NCBI RefSeq assembly: GCF_006352025.1 | Contig: NZ_CP040936.1 | Coordinates: forward strand, 2,728,001-2,792,000 | DNA length: 64,000 nt | Source: Hymenobacter sp. DG01 | GTDB lineage: Bacteria > Bacteroidota > Bacteroidia > Cytophagales > Hymenobacteraceae | Direction of reading: 5' to 3' | Part shown: one piece after another, positions 26,887 through 35,626 of the stretch | How positions within the stretch are numbered: the stretch's first letter is position 1 | Layout: every line of letters starts with the position of its first letter | Made by a program: the position numbers and the translations under genes | The notes under the pieces: generated by a model | What the model saw: the letters and a program-made list of their open reading frames with translations, nothing else | Told to the model about the DNA's origin: nothing | The model's database searches: none

Positions 26887-26962
26887 AAACAGAAGCTACC
26901 TGGGGCAGGTGAGCCGTTATCTTATAGGATAACGGCTCACCTGCCCCAGGTAGCTTCTGTTT
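26887..26962 (-). terminator. Perfect 35-bp hairpin, probable thrC terminator
   Basis: Arms 26887-26921 and 26928-26962 are exactly complementary with a six-base loop. On the minus strand, after the thrC stop, the stem ends in TTTT. It is much longer than needed for termination, so it may also be a repeat element. Confidence 0.75.
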
Positions 26963-27021
26963 ATGAAGGCTTGCTTTAGTATTGACGCCGCTTATGTATG
27001 CTTGGTGCGGCTCGTGCTGCT

Positions 27022-28218
27022 TTAAGCCTGACCCACAATATTCTCCAGGTATTTTTGCGCCGAGCCGGTATTGAGCAGCAGTACCCGCTCCTCGGGCCGC
27101 AGCCAGCCGGTGCTCAGCAGGTGACGCGCTGCCATCCAGACAGCCGCTCCTTCGAGTGCTACAAACAAGCCTTCCTCCTTGCCCAACTCGCGCAGGCCTT
27201 CCAGCATTTGCTTGTCGGTGATGGGTAGGGCCAAGCCTTTCGACTCGTTGAGGACTTCCAGCATCAGGGGCTCCCCCAGGGGGCGGGGCACGGCCAGGCC
27301 GTTGGCAATGGTAGGCTGCCCTACGTAGGCGTGGCAGTTGGCCTGCCGCCCGGCCCGGGTTTCAACCAGCGGGCAGCAATTGGCGGCCTGCACCGCTACC
27401 ATGCGCGGCAGCTTCAGGCCGGCGGGCAGCCAACCCAGCTGCTGCATTTCGCGGAAGGCTTTCCAGATACCGATGAGCCCCGTGCCGCCGCCAGCAGGGT
27501 ACAGCAGCACATCGGGCAACTCCCAGTTCAGCTGCTCGGCAATTTCGTAGCCCATGGTTTTCTTGCCTTCGAGGCGGTAGGGCTCTTTGAGGGTTGAAAC
27601 ATCGAGCAACTCACCGGCTGCGTTCAACTCCCGCACCCGGGCGGCGCAGTCGTTAATCAGGCCATCCACCAAGTGCACCTCGGCCCCGTACCAGTAGCAT
27701 TCCTCCTTAAAAGCCTGGGGAGTGTGGCGCGGCATCACCACCACGGCCCGCATGCCGGCCCGGGCACAGTAGGCGGCCATGGCTACCCCCGCATTGCCCG
27801 CCGTAGGGATAATGCAGCCCGTAACGCCCAACTCTTTAGCCTTGGAAATGGCCATGCTCAGGCCACGAGCCTTAAAGGAGCCGGTAGGGTTCTGGCCTTC
27901 GTCTTTAAGTTGCAGATCCTGAAAACCGTAGCGGGCCGCCAGTCGGGGCAGGGAAAGCAGCGGCGTCCAGCCCTCGCCCAGACTTACCCGGTTTGCCTCG
28001 TCGAGGAGGGGTAGCAAGGCGGCGTAGCGCCACATCGAGTTGTCCTGGGGCCGGATGCCTGCGGTTTTCGATAGTGGTTCCTGCAACTCGTAGTCGGCTA
28101 TCAGGGGTTGGGCGCAGCAGTCGGAAACGCGCTGCAGGCCAAAGGCGGAATACGGGGCGCGACAGGCGGCGCAGTGCAGCTTTTGCAGGCGCGAGGTGGT
28201 AGCGAGGAGGGTGGTCAT
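27022..28218 (-). CDS. thrC: Threonine synthase
   Basis: The 398-residue PLP enzyme converts O-phosphohomoserine to threonine. It carries an N-terminal zinc-ribbon-like segment (CAACRAPYSAFGLQRVSDCCAQPL) common in one ThrC subfamily, the SLGEGWTPLL start motif, the PLP Lys in NPTGSFKARGLSMA (near residue 115), GNAGVAMAAYCARAG, and the phosphate-binding YPAGGGTGLIG. ATG 28218 is chosen because the ribbon begins directly after it; 18 codons upstream are open but unlike the family. It stands alone, without thrA or thrB, 66 bases after the LysR gene on the same strand, which suggests co-transcription or local regulation. Confidence 0.93.
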   Translation of the reverse strand: MTTLLATTSRLQKLHCAACRAPYSAFGLQRVSDCCAQPLIADYELQEPLSKTAGIRPQDNSMWRYAALLPLLDEANRVSLGEGWTPLLSLPRLAARYGFQDLQLKDEGQNPTGSFKARGLSMAISKAKELGVTGCIIPTAGNAGVAMAAYCARAGMRAVVVMPRHTPQAFKEECYWYGAEVHLVDGLINDCAARVRELNAAGELLDVSTLKEPYRLEGKKTMGYEIAEQLNWELPDVLLYPAGGGTGLIGIWKAFREMQQLGWLPAGLKLPRMVAVQAANCCPLVETRAGRQANCHAYVGQPTIANGLAVPRPLGEPLMLEVLNESKGLALPITDKQMLEGLRELGKEEGLFVALEGAAVWMAARHLLSTGWLRPEERVLLLNTGSAQKYLENIVGQA

Positions 28219-28283
28219 AGCGTGGAGTTCAACGCAAAACTGCCCTGAGCCTATGCCGCTTACAAACGGCAAATTGGAATAGG

Positions 28284-29189
28284 CTATTCCTGTTTGGAAT
28301 AATAGCGGCGCGCGAACTGCACGAATTCTTTGTAGGGCAGATTATTCTCGGTGCCCTTGCGCTGCACGAAATCGAAGTGGCGCACCAGGTTCAGGTCCTG
28401 AATAGGTACTTCTACCAGCTCCCCCGCCGCCAGCTCTTTCATTACGGATTGGCGGGGCAGAAAAGCCAGGCAGGTATCAACGCGCACAAAGTTCTTGAGG
28501 GCCTCGGTACCGCCCAACCGCACTTTCACTGGCAAATCGGTGAGGCGGATTCCTTTTTCGGCCAGCGCCTCTTCCAGTACGGCTAGCGTGCCCGAGCCTG
28601 TTTCGCGCAAAGCCACCGGAATCCGGCGCAAGTCCTGGGCCTGCAGCTCCTGCCGGTGCAGAGGGTTGCGGCCGGAGCACACGGCCACTACCTCGTCGGT
28701 GAGCAGAGGCGTGTACGTGACGTTGCTGACTTTATGAATCCCCTCGATGATGCCCAGGTCGATTTCGTGCTCCAGCAAGGCCTTCAGGATGTTCTCGGAG
28801 TTGCGGTTTTTGAGCGTGAGCTGGGTATGCGGGTAGCGGCCCAGGTAGGCCGAAAGCACCGGCGGAATAACGTAAAGTGAAATGGTGGTACTGGCCCCGA
28901 TAACCATGTGCACCTGCGGCGAGAACGTGGGGCTGAGCTCCGTAAACTCTTGGTGCAGCTCGTGCTGCAGCTGCCGGGCCAGCAGCAGCTTGCGGTACAG
29001 TAGCTCGCCGGCCGGCGTGAGCTGGATGCTGTTGCCCAGGCGCTCAAACAACCCGGTTTTGTAGTGCTCCTCCAGGGCTTTCACCTGCTTGCTAACCGCC
29101 GACTGACTCAGGAACAGGGTTTGCGCCGCCTTGGTGAAGCTAAGCTGCCGGGCTACCTCCAGAAATATCTCGTGTGGGTGGGAAAGCAT
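28284..29189 (-). CDS. LysR-type transcriptional regulator
   Basis: The 301-residue protein has the LysR helix-turn-helix at the N-terminus (FLEVARQLSFTKAAQTLFLSQSAVSKQVKALE, residues 9-41) and a two-lobed periplasmic-binding-like effector domain from about 90 (VHMVIGASTTISLYVIPPVLSAYLGRYPHTQLTL). The target could be thrC, 66 bases downstream, or the divergent membrane protein gene at 29448. An inverted repeat with LysR-like symmetry lies in the divergent spacer at 29285-29311. Ligand unknown. Confidence 0.93.
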   Translation of the reverse strand: MLSHPHEIFLEVARQLSFTKAAQTLFLSQSAVSKQVKALEEHYKTGLFERLGNSIQLTPAGELLYRKLLLARQLQHELHQEFTELSPTFSPQVHMVIGASTTISLYVIPPVLSAYLGRYPHTQLTLKNRNSENILKALLEHEIDLGIIEGIHKVSNVTYTPLLTDEVVAVCSGRNPLHRQELQAQDLRRIPVALRETGSGTLAVLEEALAEKGIRLTDLPVKVRLGGTEALKNFVRVDTCLAFLPRQSVMKELAAGELVEVPIQDLNLVRHFDFVQRKGTENNLPYKEFVQFARRYYSKQE

Positions 29190-29284
29190 GGCCGGAAGGT
29201 AGCGGAATGCCCCGGCAAGGCAAGAGACTTAACCCACCCTTAGCGGCTTCCAAGGGCCAATCAGAAAAAAATATGTATAAAATT

Positions 29285-29311
29285 TTGGCATCAAATTGAT
29301 AAATATGCCAA
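29285..29311. promoter_or_regulatory. Candidate LysR operator
   Basis: TTGGCAT (29285-29291) and ATGCCAA (29305-29311) are perfect inverted copies 13 bases apart in an AT-rich patch between the lysR start and the divergent gene. LysR proteins usually bind interrupted dyads in their own divergent promoter. Confidence 0.45.
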
Positions 29312-29447
29312 GAGTAATTTGTAGGTTTCAGTCCCTATACTACTGTGAGCTATGGCGGCGGCTTTACTACCGGCCGCGCCCGGCCCACACCATTATGGGC
29401 TGCTTGCCGGCAGCCAGTTGTGTTTTATCCTTTACTGTTCTTCATCC

Positions 29448-32400
29448 ATGGGTACTTCCCTGCTGATGCTGGTCACCATAGTGGTGGCTTTGCTGTATCA
29501 GAAGAATACCAGGCGCGTGCAGGAGCTAAATGAGCGGCTGCAACAGCGCGAAGACGAGCACCTGGCCCTGCAAACTACCGTGCTCGAGCTGCACGAGGAG
29601 CTGCAGCGCCTGAGCGCTGGCCTGGCACCCACCGTGGCAGATGTTCCGGCTTCAGGCATGCCTGCAACGGCGGCCCTGGTGCCGCCAACCATCCGGGAGC
29701 GGTATCAGGCTCCTACTCTGGTGCCTGTCCTCACTCCGCCGGTTACGCCGCCCGCCGTGACTATCCCACCGCCGTCGCCGGTAGTGCCAGTACCACCGGC
29801 TCCGTTGGCCGCTGCGGCTTCGGTGCCATCCGTAGCGCCACCCGTAGCGCCGCCTACGCCGGCTGCAGAGCCCGCTCCTACCCCGACAGTTGTGGCTCCG
29901 GTACCGGCGGAGCCAGCGGTGCCCCTCGTGGCGGCCGCTGCTTCCTCACCACCACTGGAGCCAGTTATTCCGGTGTCTGCTTCGGCGGGCGTCACCACGG
30001 AAACGGTTCGTGCGGAAGCTCCTACCCCACCCCAGGCTTCCAAGCCCTCAGCGCCGGCTCCGGTAGCCACCGAGCCGGCCGGCCCCACCTGGTGGAACCG
30101 GGCTGAGCAGCTGCTGCTCGACAACTGGACGGGTATTCTCGGGGCCATTGTGCTGGTAACGGGCATTGGTTTTCTGGGGGTGTACACGGCCCTGCGGGTA
30201 AGCGCCCCCGCCCGCTTCAGCATGATTTCGGCTTTTGCAGCCGTGCTGCTGGCCCTGCACTACTACCTGCGGCCCAAGCCGTTTGCGGCCCGACTGCACG
30301 TATGGCTGCAAAGCAGCGCGGCGGCTGTGTTCCTGTTTGCCTGCGTAGGCGCAGTAAGCGTGCCGGGGCTACAATGGGCGGGCCCACCCCTGAGCTACCT
30401 GCTGCTCCTGAGCGGGGTAGCCGCCAACCTGTGGCTGGCCTGGGACGCGAGTCGGGAGTCGGTGGCTACTTTGCACGGGGTCCTGAGCCTGGTAGCCCTG
30501 GCCGTATTGCCCCACACCCTCCTGACCCTTGGGGCGGCAGCCGGCGTAACGGCGTTCAGCATTGGTATTACCTACCGGCAGCGCTGGAAATATCAGCTGC
30601 TACTGAGCATTATCAGCTTCTTTGCCTTCCATTATTACTGGCACTCTTCCCTGACTGCTACCGGACCGCTCACGGGCGGATTGCGGCTGGGGGCCCTGGG
30701 CCTCGTGCTGCTAGTAGGGGTAGCAGCGGCTGTGGTTCAATACCGCAAAGTGTACGCCAGCACCCGTTTTGATGGCCTGCTGTTCTCGGCGCACCTCCTG
30801 AACTGGACGTGCCTGGGCATCAATCTGTACCTGTATAGCACCGGCTCGCCCTGGAAAACGGTGCCGCTGGGTCTGGGGGCCCTGCTCACCTTTGGCGTAG
30901 CCCGCCGGGCGCGGCAACTGGGTATAGCGTGGCTGTTTCGTACCGACAGCCTCATTTCCCTGGCCCTGGCGCTGTTCACGGCCTTCTCGCTGCAGGGCTG
31001 GCATGCTTCCGGCTCGCTGATTCTGCTGTTCATGCTCCTGGAAACGCTGCTGGTGGCCTTCATTATGGCGCGGGAAAACGAAACGATGGTGTCGCAGGTG
31101 GCCATGGTAGGCGCCCTGCTGGCGGCGGTAATTCTGCTGGTGCTCAACATCAGCCAGATAGTTCCGTACTCGCCCGCTGAACTGCACCGGAATGCCTTTT
31201 TGCTGCTGTTGGCGGGGCTGATTGGGGCGGGGTACTACCACCTGCTGCAGCGCCAGTCAGCGCCCGACGGCCCAGGGGGCCTGATTGGGCGCGAGTTGTA
31301 CCAGGGTTTCGGGCTGATGGTAGGCGGGCTCTACCTGGGCACCGCTCTGCTGCTTCTGCGGGCACTGTTTGGCGTACCGCATCCACCGGTGGTACCGTTG
31401 CTGGGCGGGGCTTTTGCGGCCGCCGGGGTATTATCTGGCATAGCCTGGTGGCTGCGCGGCTACCCGGGCTGGTTTCGGAGCATGCACTACCTGTGCGCGC
31501 AGGTGCTGGTGGCCGTTACCATTCTGGGGCTGCACAAGCTGGGCCTGAGCTGGCCGGCCACGGCCGCCCTGCTCTACCTGGAAACGCTGGTGCTGGCCGG
31601 TGCCCTGGCCTGGTACGGAGAGGCCGCGCTCGGCAGGTTGCTGGCCGGGGCAGCCCTGCTCAGCGGGGGCTGGTTTTTGCTGGCCTCTACCCAGGCCTTC
31701 CGGGTGGTGCCGGAAACTGAACTGCATCTGCGCTTGGTGCGGCTGATGCTGGTGGGGGTAAGCAGCTCGGCGCTGCTGGCCCTGCCCCTACGGCTGCCCC
31801 GCCTTGGGCTGGTGCTGGCGTCGGTTTCTGCCCAACGCCTCCACACGAGCCTGCAGCTGTTCACGGTACTGGTGTATCTGACCGGGGCGGGGTTACTGGG
31901 GCAGGCACTGTTTGAGAGGGCTCAGCCGCCGGTAGCCGCTTTGGTTGGAGGCACGGTGGCAACGGCCGCCGTGGTGTTTGGGCTGGCGGCGTGGTTACGC
32001 GGCAGCCTCGGCTGGTTCCGGCCGGCTCACTTGCTGCTGGGTCAGCTGCTACTGATGCTGGCCGTGCTGGGTCTGCATGAAGCGGGGTTGCCTTGGCCCG
32101 CAACCAGCACCCTGCTTTATCTGGAAGTTCTGCTGATGACCGTCTGGCTGGCCTGGCGGGCCGAGCTACTGGTGTACCGGATTCAGCTGTACCTAGCCCT
32201 GGGCCTGGCCGCCGTTTTGCCAATTCTGGTGTACCAAACCGGCCTGCTTGCCGACCCGTTGCGGGCCCTGCTGCTGGTAGGGGCGGCGCTGGCCACCCTG
32301 GGCACCCAGGTGCTGCTGCGCTGGCGCCGTGCCCCCATGCACGATGCCCTGCCGACGGGCCCTACCCCCACTTACCGCCTGCACCTGCTTAGCCTGCTGA

Positions 32401-33854
32401 TGGGGCTGCACTTGCTGACAGCCGGGGGGCTGGTGTACGAGCATACCTGGGCCGGCTGGGTAGCGGCCGCTCTGGGTGCTGGTTTGCTCGTGGTGCGGCG
32501 GGTAGGGAAGGTACCGGGCTTGTGGAGCGGGGTAGCCGGCGCAGCCCTTGGCTACCAGGTGCTGCAGTGGAGTCACGTACTGCCGGCTGGCCCTGTGTTC
32601 CGGCCGGGGGCAGTGCTGGCTTACCTGCTGCCGCTGTTGGCTCTGCCCGCAGCAGGCCTGTTCTGCTCGTGGTGGCCGGCCCGGCAGCAGCACGTACGCT
32701 GGCCCTGGCTGTATTTGGGTGGCCTGCAGCTGCTGCTGGGAGCGTGGGCAACTTTAGCTCCCAGCACCGAGGCGCTGCCGGTGCTGGCCTGGACCGGCCT
32801 GGCGGCGGGCTTGGCCCTGGCGGCCCAGGTAGTGCGCCGCCGCTTTGCGCAGGCTGAGGCCCTGCGCCGCGCCGGCTCGCCCGATAGTTATCTGCTGCAC
32901 CTGGCATACTTGCTGCTGACGGCTGCTTTCGTGGGGCACTTTGCGCTGCTGGCTACTCATTCTGCTGATGTGCTGCTGGGCCTGCCCGTGCGGCGTGTTA
33001 CGGCGGCGGCATTGCTCCTGATGGTGGCCGGCTGGGCCTGGCAGCGCCCACCCGCCACCGCCCCGGTGTACCACTCCTGGCGCTACCTGCACCCCTTACT
33101 TCCGGAAGTAGCGCTGCTGTTCGGCAGCTTCACGGCGTGGCAGGAGATCCGGGCCGCGTGGCACGCTCCGCTCTGGCTGCTGCTGGCATTTGCCCTCACC
33201 CTGGGCGGGCGCTACCTTCCCCTGCGCCTGCGGCGGGTACGGGTGTACGGGCTGCTGTTCTTTGGGGCGGCCGTGCTGAGCAGCAGCTACGTGGCTCTGG
33301 CCTACTTGGCACCGGGCCAGTTGCTCACCCTCGCGGGCCTAACTACCATGGGCGCTACCCTGGGCCTGTTTGCATACGCGGCGGTGGCACTACAGCACTT
33401 CCCCAGCCTGGTGGCGGCTACCTGGCCACGCCTGCTGGCGCCGCTGGCCGCCCTGGGCCGCCTGCCCACTCAAGTGCTGATTCCGCTACTGCTGTACCCG
33501 GCCTTTGGGGTGCTCACGCTGCTGCTGCTGCAAACCTTCGACCGTTCCATTCTCACGGTGCTTCTGATGCTGGAAGTAGTAGCGGCCTTTGTCAGTAGCC
33601 TGCTGCTGCGTCGCCAGGATTTGCGCTATGCTTCTCTGGCCGGCACCGTGCTGTGCTTCGGGCGGCTGCTGCTCATCGACCTCCGGCAACATGGTACCAT
33701 TACCCGCGCGGTGGTCTTTATTCTGATGGGGGTGCTGCTGCTGGGCATGAACGCTCTCTATGCCCGTTTCAAGAGCCGGTTTACAGACCCTACCCCCACC
33801 GGGCCGCCCGAACCCGACGCGCTGGCTGCCCCCCTCGCCGATTCGCTGAGTTAA
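29448..33854 (+). CDS. Giant polytopic membrane protein (DUF2339-like)
   Basis: The product is 1468 residues if started at ATG 29448 (MGTSLLMLVTIVVALLYQKN), or 32 longer from ATG 29352. It has an N-terminal helix, a short coiled coil (VQELNERLQQREDEHLALQTTVLELHEEL), then about 150 residues rich in Pro, Ala, Thr and Val. WWNRAEQLLLDNWTGILGAIVLVTG leads into a very long series of hydrophobic helices to the C-terminus, interrupted by repeated GWFRxxH/LxxLxLHxAGLxWPA segments that suggest internal duplication. The layout of coiled coil, disordered linker and dozens of helices fits the DUF2339 group of predicted membrane proteins. Function unknown. Divergent from the LysR gene. Confidence 0.8.
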   Translation: MGTSLLMLVTIVVALLYQKNTRRVQELNERLQQREDEHLALQTTVLELHEELQRLSAGLAPTVADVPASGMPATAALVPPTIRERYQAPTLVPVLTPPVTPPAVTIPPPSPVVPVPPAPLAAAASVPSVAPPVAPPTPAAEPAPTPTVVAPVPAEPAVPLVAAAASSPPLEPVIPVSASAGVTTETVRAEAPTPPQASKPSAPAPVATEPAGPTWWNRAEQLLLDNWTGILGAIVLVTGIGFLGVYTALRVSAPARFSMISAFAAVLLALHYYLRPKPFAARLHVWLQSSAAAVFLFACVGAVSVPGLQWAGPPLSYLLLLSGVAANLWLAWDASRESVATLHGVLSLVALAVLPHTLLTLGAAAGVTAFSIGITYRQRWKYQLLLSIISFFAFHYYWHSSLTATGPLTGGLRLGALGLVLLVGVAAAVVQYRKVYASTRFDGLLFSAHLLNWTCLGINLYLYSTGSPWKTVPLGLGALLTFGVARRARQLGIAWLFRTDSLISLALALFTAFSLQGWHASGSLILLFMLLETLLVAFIMARENETMVSQVAMVGALLAAVILLVLNISQIVPYSPAELHRNAFLLLLAGLIGAGYYHLLQRQSAPDGPGGLIGRELYQGFGLMVGGLYLGTALLLLRALFGVPHPPVVPLLGGAFAAAGVLSGIAWWLRGYPGWFRSMHYLCAQVLVAVTILGLHKLGLSWPATAALLYLETLVLAGALAWYGEAALGRLLAGAALLSGGWFLLASTQAFRVVPETELHLRLVRLMLVGVSSSALLALPLRLPRLGLVLASVSAQRLHTSLQLFTVLVYLTGAGLLGQALFERAQPPVAALVGGTVATAAVVFGLAAWLRGSLGWFRPAHLLLGQLLLMLAVLGLHEAGLPWPATSTLLYLEVLLMTVWLAWRAELLVYRIQLYLALGLAAVLPILVYQTGLLADPLRALLLVGAALATLGTQVLLRWRRAPMHDALPTGPTPTYRLHLLSLLMGLHLLTAGGLVYEHTWAGWVAAALGAGLLVVRRVGKVPGLWSGVAGAALGYQVLQWSHVLPAGPVFRPGAVLAYLLPLLALPAAGLFCSWWPARQQHVRWPWLYLGGLQLLLGAWATLAPSTEALPVLAWTGLAAGLALAAQVVRRRFAQAEALRRAGSPDSYLLHLAYLLLTAAFVGHFALLATHSADVLLGLPVRRVTAAALLLMVAGWAWQRPPATAPVYHSWRYLHPLLPEVALLFGSFTAWQEIRAAWHAPLWLLLAFALTLGGRYLPLRLRRVRVYGLLFFGAAVLSSSYVALAYLAPGQLLTLAGLTTMGATLGLFAYAAVALQHFPSLVAATWPRLLAPLAALGRLPTQVLIPLLLYPAFGVLTLLLLQTFDRSILTVLLMLEVVAAFVSSLLLRRQDLRYASLAGTVLCFGRLLLIDLRQHGTITRAVVFILMGVLLLGMNALYARFKSRFTDPTPTGPPEPDALAAPLADSLS

Positions 33855-33859
33855 ACACT

Positions 33860-33894
33860 AAGCCGGAGCTGAACCCAAATCAGCTCCGGCTTTT
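33860..33894. terminator. Bidirectional terminator
   Basis: Perfect 13-base arms 33860-33872 and 33880-33892 (AAGCCGGAGCTGA and complement) followed by TT, just after the giant membrane protein gene and before the convergent peptidase gene. Confidence 0.88.
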
Positions 33895-33928
33895 GCATTA
33901 TTGGTATTCTCCCTACCCCCACACTCGC

Positions 33929-34798
33929 CTATAAACCCAGAATAGCGGCGTACACCCCGTTTACTACCTCCGCCATGCGCCGGAAGTCCAGGGTTTCAAT
34001 GGTGTCGGAGGGCTGGTGGTAATGGGGGTTGCGCAGGAAGGCGGTGTCGTTAATCATTACGGCCTCGTAGCCGTAGGCCCAGTAGCTGCGGTGGTCGGAG
34101 AGGCCGGCCAGGCCCATTTCGGCGGGCAGGTTGATGCGCTGCACGTCGATATCGGCTTTGGCCTGCATCAACTCCTGTATCTGTTGGGTAAAGTTTTCCT
34201 GCCCCGTGCGGCCCACCACCGTGATGAAGTTGCCGGTATTGGGGTAGCGGGCGGCCAGCTGCTCGTTGGGGAAGCGCTGGGAGCCAGGCTCGTCGCGGAA
34301 GTAGCCAATCATTTCGTAACAGAGCATGGCGCGCACCGTTACGCCCGCCTCGTGCAGGGACTTGGCGTGCACGGCGCTACCCATATACTCGGAGGCAAAG
34401 TATGGCGGTTCCTCATTGGGGTAGGCCACTAGCTCCACGCGGTATTTCAGGTTGGAGCCGTAGGTGTGCAGCAGGCGGGCAGTTTCCAGCAAGCCCGCCA
34501 CGGCGCTGGCGTTATCATCGGCGCCGGGCGTTTCATCATACACATCGTAGTGGGCACCTACCACTAGGCGCGGGGCGTCACGAGAGCCAAAGGCCAGAAT
34601 AATGTTCCGATACTCCCGCCCATCTGCCCGAAACCCCTGCTCTTCCACGCCGCCATCTTCTACTTGTAGCTTCTTAAACTCCGCTTTTATATAATCGGCG
34701 GCGGCGTTCAATGAGCGTAGGTTACGGTAGTGGCGGGCAGGTTGCAGTGAAGTCAGGAACTTCACGTCGGCGTAAAGGCGGTTTTGATCGGCACCCAT
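33929..34798 (-). CDS. M28-family zinc aminopeptidase
   Basis: The 289-residue protein has the M28 metal ligands in order: His and Asp in VVGAHYDVYDETPGADDNASAVAG, the catalytic/ligand Glu pair in VAYPNEEPPYFAS, a ligand Asp/Glu in the central sheet, and the last His in YHQPSDTIETLDF. Two zinc ions would hydrolyse N-terminal residues from peptides. No signal peptide or lipobox is visible from the ATG at 34798, so it is probably cytosolic, unlike many M28 enzymes of this phylum. A spacer with a large inverted-repeat element follows upstream. Confidence 0.9.
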   Translation of the reverse strand: MGADQNRLYADVKFLTSLQPARHYRNLRSLNAAADYIKAEFKKLQVEDGGVEEQGFRADGREYRNIILAFGSRDAPRLVVGAHYDVYDETPGADDNASAVAGLLETARLLHTYGSNLKYRVELVAYPNEEPPYFASEYMGSAVHAKSLHEAGVTVRAMLCYEMIGYFRDEPGSQRFPNEQLAARYPNTGNFITVVGRTGQENFTQQIQELMQAKADIDVQRINLPAEMGLAGLSDHRSYWAYGYEAVMINDTAFLRNPHYHQPSDTIETLDFRRMAEVVNGVYAAILGL

Positions 34799-34886
34799 AG
34801 AGGTATCAGCTTAGGGAAGAGAAGTCGTATGTCCAGTAAACGAACCACAGACAGATACGGCCAAGCTATCCTCTCTACTTCCCGCA

Positions 34887-35056
34887 AACTGGCGCGAGTT
34901 TAGCGCCGCGTAACTCGTGCCGGTGTATGACGCGAGTTTTTAACTCGCCCGCTTGAACGAACCGTTTGGCGCAACACCGACTTGCCGCGTTGTGGCAGTG
35001 GAGGCACAGCCTCCAGGGCTGATCACGAGTTACGCGGCGCTAAACTTGCGCCAGTT
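34887..35056. mobile_element. MITE-like element with 33-base terminal inverted repeats
   Basis: Arms 34887-34919 and 35024-35056 are complementary at 32 of 33 positions. The 170-base element contains internal smaller hairpins (GCGAGTTTTTAACTCGC near 34943 and GGAGGC/GCCTCC near 35000) and no open frame. Its size and ends fit a non-autonomous element, but no target duplication was established. Confidence 0.6.
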
Positions 35057-35084
35057 AAAGTAGACTATGGCCTGCTTTAAGCGT

Positions 35085-35516
35085 TTAAAAAACGTGTATT
35101 TCTTGTAATTCAAGAGAAACAGAAGTTGGCATATACAACACGTTGAGCATAGCCGTTACGTCACTCCATTTCCCATTAAGAGGCAGACTGAACCATATTT
35201 CTGCAACAGTCAATATACCTGGAATCCTGTGTTTTCGAGGCATGTGGAAGTTTACTTCTGCATAAGGATTATTGCCATCTTCTACAGCTTCTTCTATTGC
35301 CGTGACCTTGTAAATTTCTACCTCAGCTTGGTATTCCGGAAATCCATATCCATAAATAACATCTCTCATTAGTTCAGGTGTCCATTCATAATAAGGATCC
35401 TGAAACGTGTACTGGAAGGCCTCCTCGTACCTCTCCTGCTCTAGCAGCCTCACCCATATGCGAACTGCATCTAATATATCTTGATCTGATGCATCTAAGG
35501 GCAATGTAACCGGCAT
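35085..35516 (-). CDS. Orphan protein in an AT-rich gene
   Basis: The 143-residue soluble protein begins MPVTLPLDASDQDILDAVRIWVRLLEQERYEEAFQYT and contains YYEWTPELMRDVIYGYGFPEYQAEVEIYKV and NPYAEVNFHMPRKHRIPGILTVAEIWFSLPLNGKWSD. It resembles small NTF2/SMI1-like mixed alpha-beta proteins, but I do not recognise the family. Base composition and codon use (many AT-ending codons, ATA and AGA) differ sharply from neighbours, a sign of recent transfer. It begins beside the MITE-like element at 34887-35056. Expression is uncertain; only TAATTTG on the minus strand near 35546-35552 resembles a -7 element. Confidence 0.8.
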   Translation of the reverse strand: MPVTLPLDASDQDILDAVRIWVRLLEQERYEEAFQYTFQDPYYEWTPELMRDVIYGYGFPEYQAEVEIYKVTAIEEAVEDGNNPYAEVNFHMPRKHRIPGILTVAEIWFSLPLNGKWSDVTAMLNVLYMPTSVSLELQEIHVF

Positions 35517-35626
35517 ATTTCAAACTTGGTTATTGAGGCGAAAGTCAAATTACAAGGTATTAAACCACATCATAGATTCTGGTTTTTCTATACCTTCCGG
35601 CGTCCTTTCTAAGCTCCTCCCTATCC

